Source: Allacma fusca
Lineage: Eukaryota; Arthropoda; Collembola; Symphypleona; Sminthuridae
Length of the DNA: 64,000 nt
Assembly (NCBI GenBank): GCA_947179485.1
Contig: OX359246.1
Location: forward strand, 5,332,001-5,396,000
Reading direction: 5' to 3'
Made by a program: the position numbers and the translations under genes. The notes beneath the pieces are model-generated. The model was given only the letters and a program-made list of their open reading frames with translations, searched no databases and had not been told where the DNA came from. This document shows positions 48,781-59,900 of the stretch, in pieces; position 1 is the stretch's first letter; each line of letters starts with the position of its first letter.

Positions 48781-51482
48781 TTTTTTGGTGGAGGTTGCGT
48801 GGCTTTCCCCCTCTGCTCTCGCAGGCCAGCGTGTGCTCCCATCTCCGGATTCCCAGGACGCGTCTCATCCCGCCCCGGCATACAGCAGTAGGAGCAGCGT
48901 GGCCATCGGCTACAACATATAGGCCGCCATCTTCTCTCCACGCCGCTCTCAATGCCCAGGAGGAGTGCAGGCCTACTCACCACGCCGTCCACAACTCATC
49001 CATAGATCTCCGGCTCTTCATGGATTTTTTGTGAATTAGTGAATTTTCTGCAACTCAGTGACTCTCAAAAAGGACTTTTATTGTGTTTACATAAATTTTC
49101 CGTGAAAAGGAACTGAACTGAACTTATCTGTTGTGTGTTGGTAAAAGTGGTAAAGTGTCGGAAAATAATTTTGGATGCTCGTTTTGGGTAAGGGTAAGGT
49201 TAACGTATCGATTTTTTTTACCTTATTTCTCATTCTCTTTATTTCTAAAGGTTGCTTTTCATTTGTAGGATTGTGTGGATTTTCCTCCTAATTTTTACGT
49301 TTATGTGGTAAAGTTATGCCTCCAAAATAATTTCGGGAATTTTTACGTGCTTATTTTTGATCCCATAAAATTTTCCCGTACTTTCCCAGTTCATTTCGAT
49401 TTTTTCCCCCGTTTCAATTATTCTGAGCCAATTTCATTAAATTGCTACCGTTACCGCATAATTATTTTTGGAATTCTTGCTCTAATTTATATGGGGATTA
49501 CCCGGGCAAAAAATTCCTTTCCATCCTCTTTAATTTTTTGGGCCAGTCACGCCGCGACCACGCCGTTCCTGTTACAAGTATTTACTCGTATTCTCCGTGG
49601 CGAGCTATTATTCCCAGGAACTCTTATTTTCCCTTCACTTTGATCCATCTAAATCCTATAAAAAGATTTATTCTCGGTTCCTTAGTTTTTCGAAGTCCTT
49701 CATTTTTTTTTGGAAATTCTGGCTTGGTCTCGCATTGCCCCTCTCAGATCCCAAGCACGCTTCGTTCAACCGGCGTGGCACGCTACCGTGGAAAAGCCTT
49801 ATAATTGTAGCGTTCTTTTACGGCAACATTACCCAATTCCGTTTTTGGCTTCAATTCACGATAATTTTGGCATTCAGTTTGGGATTTTGTATTCTCCCAA
49901 TTCTCTGTTCCGAAATTTCTGGGAGATCCTTATTTCTATATAATTCAGTTGCTTCAAGTAATCCTGAAAATTATTATTGAGCATTGGTGGGAACGGCCTT
50001 AGAATTGCAATCTATATGCTTGAGTTATTTTGAATTTTGTCATTTTTTTTATGACCCGTCTCATAATACCTCAGCGTCTTATTATTAATTCAATTCATCT
50101 TGCTTACTGTATCATTTCCATCAGTCACTCTACCCCACACAGTTATATGTCTCTGATATTGGAATTTATTTTTGAATTTCGTCTATTCTTCCAAATTCCA
50201 ATTTTTGAAATTTAGGAAGAACACCGTCATCCATTATAACTCTCTTACTGTGCAGTGGTATAGTCCGTATACCTACCTACAGTCCATACGTTGGAAAAGC
50301 CTTTGAATTGCAATTATTTAAAATAACAATTACTGTTTTTCATTCCCTTCCCAAATTCATTACTCTTGAATTTTTATATCCTCCGTATACTCTGTGATCC
50401 TCCCTACGTATATTCCATACTCTGAGCCGATACGTTAACCATTGCCTGACAATTAGTCCGAGACCATTCATAATTTCAATATTTAATTGAAATTTTGAAA
50501 TTATTTTGTCTCCATACACTTCGCCCCTCTCCGTTGTGGTCATAACAATTATCCACGAACCTTCTCAACCCCCATGCTAAGTTTTCAGAAATTAATTAAT
50601 TCCGGACTATTTTACTTTACAATTTATTTCGGAAATCTAATCGCCAGCTTTTTCCACAGCATTCTACCAAGTATTATCACGAATTACATGAAATTTATGC
50701 ATGGTCACTAATCCGTTTGTATTTTTTTTGAGCTTTTGAGGTTTACATTCATAATTTTGAAGATCCTCCATCTTGGATTTCCAAGTTCGGCGTGGTCATC
50801 AGTCCATTCTCTCTGCCATTCAAGATAAGGCATCGAGACCTTCCACATACAATCAGTGCTGATTGTGAGGTCAACTCCTCCGAGGTCAGCCTTTGTATTC
50901 CTCAAGATTGAGACGCTCCTGATAATTTCTCTGGGGCTATTCCATTCAGGTCCATTTTGAATAATCTTGATTACATTCGCTAATCCACTTATCATCATTT
51001 TGTAAATCTATTGACAAAGACTGATTAATTTTTACGTTTTGTGTTTGAATTATTTTCAATTGTAGGTATCTTGGATTTTTTTTACTTTGATTTTTTCAAG
51101 CTTGTGCTGCTCCTGATACCATTCAATATTTTTTGAATTTGTTTGAATTTTCGATAATTTTGGACGCTATTCCCATTCACATAATATCTAGTTTTTTGCA
51201 TATGATAATCTCAAGGACTGTCGATCCTTTGATATTATCTACTCACTATTGTGTGACTACTTATTTAGCATCTGTGATTACTTATCATAATTCATCATCA
51301 CAGTAAATACACAAATCTCACTTTGCATTCATTGCATTTTAAAATTAAAGTTGATTCTACCTAAGAGACTTACAACTTACAATTTAATTCTAATTGTCAT
51401 TTTTGGATTACTAATTACCATCCGTTTGTGGGTTTTTGTAATTATTCATCTTACATCTTTGTCAGTGCTAGCAATTTTTTAG
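48781..51482 (+). other. long 5' leader of the Gypsy element
   Basis: This 2.7-kb stretch before gag is GC-rich for its first 200 bp, then pyrimidine-rich (many TTTTCC and ATTCC runs). Overlapping ORFs of 60-127 codons occur on both strands (for example 49275-49980 plus and 50708-50998 minus). None has a recognisable domain, and they overlap in several frames, so I call no gene here. Confidence 0.55.
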
Positions 51483-52892
51483 ATGCAGCCTATTTCAACA
51501 ATGGATCAACAATCCGCTTGGACATCGTTTGACCCTTTCGGGGATTTCTTTGGTTCTTCCACTAATCCACCACAACAATTTAGTGGACATTCCGATCCTT
51601 TCACTCAACAACCCATGTTGGGTCCGTCCATGATGAACGTCCCTGTTGCTGATCTTCTTGGGGCACCGAATCCTAAGTCTTCCGACGAGAAGTACAGAAG
51701 ACTGGATCGCTTTTGGGCTGAAGTCGAACAATATTACAGCGACGATGACCCTCGGGCCTTTGTCCGCCATGTGGATTTTTACTCCAAGGACATGTTCGTC
51801 AGCCCTGACTCCGTGGTCCTTAATTTGAGGACATTCTTCCAAAAGTCCCCCGACAAGGCAGTCCAGGAATGGTTCCGCTCTGAATTTCCCAGGATCCGCC
51901 TCTACGAGGAAATGGGAAAACCTGCAAAGGAAATATGGAAGTTTGTCTCTTCCAGTCTCATCCGGAGGTTCGACCATGAGAACCTCAAGCCAGCGAAGCA
52001 GGCAGCCCTGGATTCCTTCCGCTATACAGTAGGGATGTCCGCTGATTCTTTTGTTGCGGAATTGCAACATTTATGCCTGGACCTGGATCCCCGGATGACG
52101 GATGATGCCATTATTGAAAAGGCTAGAGGGAAGCTGCCTCCATCCATCGACTCATTTGCCGTTACGCTCTCCCGGAACATCCCGGAGTTCATTAAGAACA
52201 TCCGAGGTCTTTTGCGGAGCACTCCGATGGATCATAATGCCCGGTCTCGGTCCTCTACGTCTGTTTCCCAGGCTCCACAACTGAACGAGCATTCCGTACG
52301 GGCTACGAATCAGTTGGTCTGTGATTACTGCAACCGCAGTAATCACCACTGGAAGCAATGTCGGGATTTCCAGCGGGATGTGGTGAACGGTAACACCTCT
52401 CGCATCATGTCCAACATGGACACACGTAATTCCCGTTTCCTTCATAATGGTAATCAGGCGCCAGGTCCTAATTATAATAATGATGTATCCTCTCAGGGAA
52501 ATTTTCAGAATTCAGCAGCACATTCACATGGGAATTGGAATTCTTCAGGTTATAATGCCAATTCCCGACAACATCAACAACCGCAGGATCTGATGCAATT
52601 TGATGAGCACCCTCCTCCGCAGAATTATCCGCCTACGGAGAATTACCGTCAATCCAATAATCCTCCGCCTCAAAGGAATTATCAACAACCGGATAATAAT
52701 TTCCCAAATTATCAACGACCTCGTCCTATGTATCAAGGGAATCAAACATCCCAATATCCCGGGAATCAACAACCTCAATATCCGGGGAATCCACAATCTC
52801 AATACCAGGGCCAGCAACAACGTTCTCAGGGTCCACAACCCCCCGCTGACGCCTCAGCCTCAGTCACGATTAACAATACTTCGGGAAACTGA
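51483..52892 (+). CDS. gag: Gypsy Gag: structural protein with CCHC zinc knuckle
   Basis: The ORF is 469 codons. Residues about 60-250 resemble the Ty3-type Gag capsid region, helical and rich in Trp/Phe/Leu (FVRHVDFYSKDM, AVQEWFRSEFPRIRL, LIRRFDHENLKPAKQAALDSF). One zinc knuckle of form CX2CX4HX4C lies at about 280-293 (CDYCNRSNHHWKQC) and would bind RNA. The C-terminal 160 residues are Asn/Gln/Pro-rich with YPGN-type repeats. The protein forms the particle that packages element RNA. It is a fossil element gene but the ORF is unbroken. Confidence 0.88.
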   Translation: MQPISTMDQQSAWTSFDPFGDFFGSSTNPPQQFSGHSDPFTQQPMLGPSMMNVPVADLLGAPNPKSSDEKYRRLDRFWAEVEQYYSDDDPRAFVRHVDFYSKDMFVSPDSVVLNLRTFFQKSPDKAVQEWFRSEFPRIRLYEEMGKPAKEIWKFVSSSLIRRFDHENLKPAKQAALDSFRYTVGMSADSFVAELQHLCLDLDPRMTDDAIIEKARGKLPPSIDSFAVTLSRNIPEFIKNIRGLLRSTPMDHNARSRSSTSVSQAPQLNEHSVRATNQLVCDYCNRSNHHWKQCRDFQRDVVNGNTSRIMSNMDTRNSRFLHNGNQAPGPNYNNDVSSQGNFQNSAAHSHGNWNSSGYNANSRQHQQPQDLMQFDEHPPPQNYPPTENYRQSNNPPPQRNYQQPDNNFPNYQRPRPMYQGNQTSQYPGNQQPQYPGNPQSQYQGQQQRSQGPQPPADASASVTINNTSGN

Positions 52893-52954
52893 ATGGTCTG
52901 GCGGGCGGGGCCGACCAGACCATCCAGCCTCACAATCATAAACCCAGTGTTAGG

Positions 52955-53935
52955 GTGAGTAATCAAGTTAATAAACATCAACTAAGCATTCCACATCCAG
53001 CTTTTCAGGTTCCTACTATCCGGCATGCTTCCTACACTCCTCAATACCATGGCGTTTATGATCCCAATAAATTTCTACCTGATGTTCCTCCTACACCCCA
53101 AGTACAGCAACAAGTTATCATTGATATGCCCGATGACATTCCGGACCTACCACCACCGCTTGTTCCTGTTAAGGTGAAGAAGAAGACCAGGTTCAAGGAA
53201 GAGACTCCCCGACCTCTTCCCACATTGGAGGATGCCGAATTAGAAGATTCCTCTAATATCATTGATAAATTATATTTGAAGCCACGTAAACGTATGTCAT
53301 TACGTGCACTTTCCAGTCGTAGGTCACTGGACTCCGAGGAAGCCCAACCCCATGGGCTCTCACCGGAGGAAGAGACTCTCTCTCATGATGAAATCATGAT
53401 TCAAGAATTTCTCCGCCTCTGTAATTTGACCTACGCACGCAAGGATGTGGTTTATCCCTTGCGTGTGGCCGGACATAGGGTGACTCTTAGAGCTACAGTG
53501 GATACTGGCTCAATGTTATCCTCCATGGCGGCCGCCACTGCTTACTATTTAAATAAATACTGCCCTAAGAGTATCAAAATAGTAACTCATGAACCTAAGT
53601 CTTTTACTAATATATGTAAAACCCAGTCCGGATCTTATTGTCGTTCGGCTATTTTGTATTTCTATACTAAAAGAGATGAACATTTAGGTCACAATTATAG
53701 GTTTGCCATCATAGAAGAGATGGATACACTTCTGTTATTAGGAAGTAATTTCAACCGTAGGTTTGGACTTAATTTAAATTCTCATGCATCTTTAGTTGAA
53801 TACGAAGGACCCAATGGGACAGCTAATGAGGACAAAGTGGGACATTATGATTCAGAACACATGTGGATCCCCACGGACAGCGAATGGAGTACACGCGATT
53901 TTCACCGACTCTCTGGAATCATCAAGAGATCCTGA
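52955..53935 (+). CDS. Gypsy protease ORF
   Basis: The ORF is 326 codons. The retroviral-type aspartic protease motif (TVDTGSM) lies at about residues 181-187, with the expected hydrophobic stretch LLLLGSNF at about 267-274 as the second conserved part. The N-terminal 150 residues are a Pro-rich, then charged linker. It lies in a different frame from gag, 62 bp after its stop, and overlaps the start of pol by 140 bp. Such arrangements usually rely on recoding in this family. It would cut the polyproteins inside particles. Confidence 0.82.
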   Translation: MSNQVNKHQLSIPHPAFQVPTIRHASYTPQYHGVYDPNKFLPDVPPTPQVQQQVIIDMPDDIPDLPPPLVPVKVKKKTRFKEETPRPLPTLEDAELEDSSNIIDKLYLKPRKRMSLRALSSRRSLDSEEAQPHGLSPEEETLSHDEIMIQEFLRLCNLTYARKDVVYPLRVAGHRVTLRATVDTGSMLSSMAAATAYYLNKYCPKSIKIVTHEPKSFTNICKTQSGSYCRSAILYFYTKRDEHLGHNYRFAIIEEMDTLLLLGSNFNRRFGLNLNSHASLVEYEGPNGTANEDKVGHYDSEHMWIPTDSEWSTRDFHRLSGIIKRS

Positions 53936-56900
53936 AGAGCATCCAGACGTTCATGATAAACGTAGTCATGAGCTTCAATCACGAATATTACGTAAAAATC
54001 AAATTATCAATAATAATCATAACAATCAGGTAAACGCCTTAAATAAGGGAGACTCAACAGAAGAGGACTCTCAGGTACTACCTTCTCCTTCAATAATTAC
54101 TGATGAATCATTTTTAACAGAACCAAGCACTAATTTAATGCAAACAATAAGATTTAGCAATGAAAACAATTATCTCAACATGTCCAATAAGAAATCTGAA
54201 GTTATTCCCCAACAGAAATTTCATTTACAGGTCGAAGAACTTACGGCAAAAGCTCCGAAGTCTCCCTATATTAAAAATGAAATAAAAATGGGTCCTAACA
54301 TTAATGAATCACAACAAGAACATGTGCTAATGATAATTAATAAATATGCTGAATATTTTGCTCGTAGCGATGATGAGCTTGGTGTTGTTAACTATCCTCC
54401 AGTTGTTATAGATACAGGAGACCATCCTCCCTTCCACAAATATTCCTATCGTTTGGCACCTCTAGAAAAGAAGGTCCTCGAGGAACATGTGGAAAGGAAC
54501 TTACGCCTTGGAGTCATCCGGCCCTGCGTCTCTCCGTACAACTCCCCGGTCATAGTGGTCCCCAAAAAGAAGGACGACCAGGGAATTGTCACACATCGAG
54601 TATGTGTGGACCTTCGCCTCCTAAACGACCAGGTGGAACAGGACACTTACCCAATTCCTAGGGTTGACGATTGCCTGGATCACCTGGCTGGGGCAAAGTG
54701 GTTCATCACTCTTGATGCACAACAGGGTTTTCTCCAAATGAGATTGGATGAAGGAAGTCAGTTGAAAACTGCCTTCTCCACTCCAAAGGGTAAGTTTTGT
54801 TATAATAGACTTCCTTTTGGGTATAAAAATTCACCAGCGGTATACCAAACAATGATGGACACCGTACTTGGTGATTTAAAATATACAATTGTATTAGTCT
54901 ATATTGATGATTTACTAATTTTTGCTAATGATTTTGATACTCTCATGTATCGTCTTGAACTTGTCCTAATGCGTGCTCAAAAGTTCAATTTAACGTTTAA
55001 AATTAAGAAATGCTATTTTGCCTTTAATGAATTGCACTTTTTAGGACATGTCATTTCTGGAGAAGGAACCAATCCTGATCCCGAGAAAATTGAAGCTGTC
55101 AGAGTATTCCCCAGTCCTAAATGTCTCAAAGAAGTCCAGTCATTTCTGGGCTTCTGTAATTATTATCGTACTTTCATTAAAGATTTTGCAGGTAAAGCCA
55201 GACCTCTGCATAACCTAACTAAGAAGGATGTTCCATTTGTATGGGGTGAAGAGGAGGAAACAACCTTCCAAGCTCTAAAAGATGCCATGGTTAATGCTCC
55301 TGTTTTAGATTATTTTGATGCTGAAGCTTCCATCCGAATTGTCTCTGATGCGAGCGGATATCGCATAGGAGCTACCTGTGAACAATCCAGGGATGGTAAA
55401 ATCTGGAGGCCCATTGCATTTGCCTCTAGGTTACTAAAAGGAGCTGAACTTAATTATTCTAATCCCGAAAAGGAATGTTTAGCTATTGTGTATGCTTTTG
55501 AGGTTTTTAGGCCTTACATTTATGGAAGGAGAATTCAGGTCCGCACTGACAATGCTGCTCTCACATCCCTCTGTACTATGAAGGACCCTCACTCCAGGAT
55601 AGCTCGTTGGCAAATAAAACTAGCCCAACAGGATAAGGAAATCATACATGTTCCGGGCAAAAATATCCCGCATGCTGATTGTTTGTCTCGGTATCCTTTA
55701 CGCTCTTTAACAATAATTCCCTCTCAAGCAAATATTGAGGGAGAACCTAATGTACATGCTATAATTGGTGGAAATATTGATGAATTTATTGAACATCAAA
55801 ATAATGATGACTATTTGAAAACTATCATTCACAAGTTACAAGTACCTAATCAATGTACTGGAAATAATGTAAATGGCTTGTCTAAACATTTTACTTTGAT
55901 CCAAGGGTTATTATTTAGACTTGATAAACGCTCTGTGGACCCCTACAAACTTGTGGTGCCAAAATCTCTCCGTGGAGCAATTCTGAAGTTAGCCCATAAT
56001 GATGCGCTTGATGGAGGCCATGTAGGCATTTATAAGATCTATCAAGAACTCTACCGTCGGTATTATTGGAAAGGGATGCCAAAGGATGTCCTTAATTATA
56101 TACAGGGTTGTCCTACATGTCAGGTGGCTAACCCTGCTACTACCAAGCCACTCGGTCTAATGAAAATTGTTCCCCCTCCTGAGGAAGTCTTTACCCGTAT
56201 AGCAGTGGACTATGTGGGCCCTATTGACCCTATTTCTAGGTCAGGTAATAAATATATTTTTGTGGCTATTGACCACACTAGTCGATTTGCGTGGGCAGCG
56301 GCTAGTCCCACTAACACTGCCCTAGATTCTTGTAAATGGGTAAAAAAAATAATTTTTGAACAAATCGGAGTTGTCCCATTCATTGTCACGGACAATGGCC
56401 CCCATTTTACAGCCATTGAGTTTGTCCAATTTTTACAAAAACATGGCGTAATTCATATTAAAATAATGCCTAATCACCCCTCCTCTAATGGAAATATTGA
56501 GAGGAATAATGCCGAAATCAAACGGTACATTAGAAAATATGTATCTGCCCAAAGAGATAATTGGGATGAATTTTTAGGTAAAGCTTGCAAGTCACATAAC
56601 ATGCACGTACATGCAATAACAAAATTCTCGCCATTTAGTTTGGTTTATGCGGTCCAACCAAAAACAAAGTTGGATCTCGTCACCCCAGTAATTACTACCG
56701 TTGAGCCCCAAACTCCCGAACAACGTGAAAGTTCTCGAAAAGAACGTGTCACTCAAGCTAACTTAAATACAACTAATGAACAGCGCAACAGAGCTGAAAA
56801 ATTCAATAAAAATCGTAAGGCACATAATTTTGTACGTGGTGATTTAGTTTGGATTGCAGATAAAGTCCGACGGGGTCTCCAACTATATTGGATCGGACCA

Positions 56901-59900
56901 TACCAAATTGTGGAAGTTTGTGGCATTAATTCTTTTGTAGTAGAATATCGTGGGACCAAACGGGCCAAGCACCGTATCCGGAGGGTCCATTCTCATAATA
57001 TGAAGCCATTCCGTCCTCCAGTGTCATGGCAAGATGACTACGCTGATGTTTTCACGCACAAAATTCTTCACGATTATGCCCACCATAATTCTGTTGAAGA
57101 GATACGTCCCGAACATCGCACTATTGATGTCCCTCCTCCACTTCCTCCTAGAGAGCCTATTATTGTTCCTTTTGGCTCCTCCGTAACCTCGTCAAATGAC
57201 CATGACTCTAACTGGGTTAATCGGCTTCGAACTTATGCCCCGAGTATTACAGAACCCTGTCAAATTATTGACATTTACCAAGATCCTTCTCGCTTGAATC
57301 CTGGTGATCCAATGGTGTCACCAATTGACTCTCCGACTCCTCCCAACCCTGTATTGAATTCCTCATTAAGTAATCGAAATGATGATTCCAATGCTGATTG
57401 TGAGAGGTCTTCTAATTCTTCCCAAGAGTCATATCGACCTCCTTCATCCTCCACGGAAACTATTATCCGATCTCCTATTATGACTCGATCAAAATCTCGA
57501 GCTATAAATGAGGCTATTATTCATGCTAACAATGATCTTATAAATAATGCTGATAATAATATGAATTCTAATGCTCTCAATAATTTAGATAGCGCTAATA
57601 ATGAGCGTGTTGTTCCTAACGCTGATGATATCTTTGCGGCTCTCCAGAATGACATACAGACTGAGGAGTATTTTCAAACCCGTAACGAACCTATGCCCGA
57701 GGTTCCACTAACCCAGAATGATATACCACGGTTTGGTCCATGTATACCTCGCCGGCGTAAGAAAGGCCGTACAAATGTCAAGTCTCCAGATGGTTATGTT
57801 CCGCCTAAAACTACGGCTCGTGAAGCAATAAGATCCCCTGTACAAACGAGATCTAAAGTCTCGCAATTTGCTCAAGAGACCGTTCCTCTGATAATAACTC
57901 CAACCCCAACACCCTTATTACCACCAGACCCTGAACCTATATCAGTCTCAGGAATTTCAATTAATTCTTTAGTTCCAAAGTCATGTCCTAATGGTGTTAA
58001 CTCTGTACACTCTCTTGTGAACCCACTCTTATTTGTAACAAGTCCTAGTAATTATAATGAGGATTCTGTTATGACTAATATAAGTCCCGAAACAATGCCC
58101 CGTCTTTTTGATGAGTCAAATAATTATCCTTTGATTCATGATACCAGTGGTGACTCCAGTCCGCCATTTTTGACTCCTCATAATTCCTCGGATAATGTTA
58201 CTAATAGTAATTTCACTGATAGCATTTTGAATACAGAGCCCACAATGTTCAATACACCTTTAGAACTTCCCTCGGATGTGTTTCGTTTTAATAAGACTCT
58301 ACAAAAGAGTTCTAAATCGTCGGTAGTTCCTCAAAAAAGCATTACTAACGTTTTTGACGAACTCACGGCTCACGTTAGGAAAACACTATTTCCTCATTCC
58401 CAGGTAGTATCTAGCGATATAGATATACCCCAAGAGCAGGAAACATTAACCTCTGTGATACCGGAAGTACTGAATGATGCTTCTCCCCTCGATACACATA
58501 TAATTAGGAAAGAAATTATTTCTCCTCCTGCAGGCATTAATCTTACTGAAATACCCAATGTACAGGATATTTCCAAAGCTTTAATTTTGGACGTAATTCC
58601 CAATGTAGCTTTACCGTATCAACCACTCGTCATTGGAGAAGAAATAATTTCTCCTCCTGCTAATACTCAGACTACATTAGTCAGTACACCTAGTGCTACT
58701 GAAGCTCCTGCTGTAATCCCTTTGACGGTAATAGTTAGTGTAAAGGATACTTCTATAACATTAAATTCCAAAGTGCTTCCCAATGTCACTTTGCCCCTAC
58801 AGACTGAGAAAACCATAATTTCCCCTATTGACGTTAATACTCGAACTACAATACCCGACGTATTAGATATTGTAGCTCCTATCACGTCTGAAGTACTTAA
58901 TGTTGTATCACCCCTAATATCACATGTTATTGAGAGAGAAATAATTTCTCCTCCAGTCATTAATACCCAGCTTACAATTACGACTGAACCCGATGCTCAC
59001 ACAGCTTTGACCTCCGAAGTAACAGTTGCTTCGCCTCAACTAACCGAAGTTATTGAGAGAGAAATTATTTCTCCCACTCCTGTTTGTACTCCGACTTCAT
59101 TAATTAGTGAACCGGAAAATTTAAAACCTATAAAGTCCATAGGATTTCCAGTAACTACGCCAATTCCTATACAAGTCACGGAGAGTAACACTATCTCTCC
59201 TACTGTCATTAGTATCCCTACTCCAATAGTTAATGAGCTAGAGTCTTTAACTCCCGTAATATCTGAGAGGCTTCGAGATACTCCGCCCCTTCCTATACAA
59301 AACATAGAGAGTAAAATTATTTCACCAACTCCCGTTTGTATCCGTGCTCCTGTAACTAATGAGCATGAATCCTTAGAATCTGCTAATTGTGAGCAATCTC
59401 GAGATGCTTTGCCCCTAATAGTACACCATATTGAGGCGGAAAAGATTTTGACCAATACGGATTGTAGTACATTAACTGGTACTAATTTTCTAATACCCAC
59501 CGTGGAAGTCATTTCACCTTCTACTAGTTCTGAGAGTATCGAACTCTCATCGATATTGCCCAACCCATTCTTGTCCCCTCCAAAATCAGAGGTGACCACC
59601 GTTAATTCACAGGTACAAGGTAATGATCCAATATTTCCTTGTCCTCCGGAATTAACAGTACCGGAACTTATGGTTTCGTCTCCAGGTCCCCATATTGTAA
59701 TTACATCACCATCTGACTCCTTTACTTTCGTAACCCCAGCTTGCCCCAAAACCGCTAGGCTGAGCGATTTCGATGAAAATTCTTTTGAGAATTTATCGTC
59801 AGTGATTAATTCTCAGATTGTTTCTCCATTTGATCCTGCAATGGAGGCATCTACACTAGACACTAGTACGGAGTTTACATCTAATTTATGCTCCAATTTG

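Noticed and set aside
49275-49980. Three overlapping plus ORFs of 120-127 codons in the Gypsy leader
   Set aside because: They overlap in different frames in pyrimidine-rich DNA and encode hydrophobic low-complexity peptides; no domain is visible.
50708-50998. 96-codon minus ORF in the Gypsy leader
   Set aside because: The composition is protein-like, but it is antisense inside the leader, and I see no domain or partner.
51495-52070. 191-codon minus ORF opposite gag
   Set aside because: Shadow of gag codons.
59036-59749. 237-codon minus ORF
   Set aside because: Shadow of the repeat-rich pol extension on the opposite strand.
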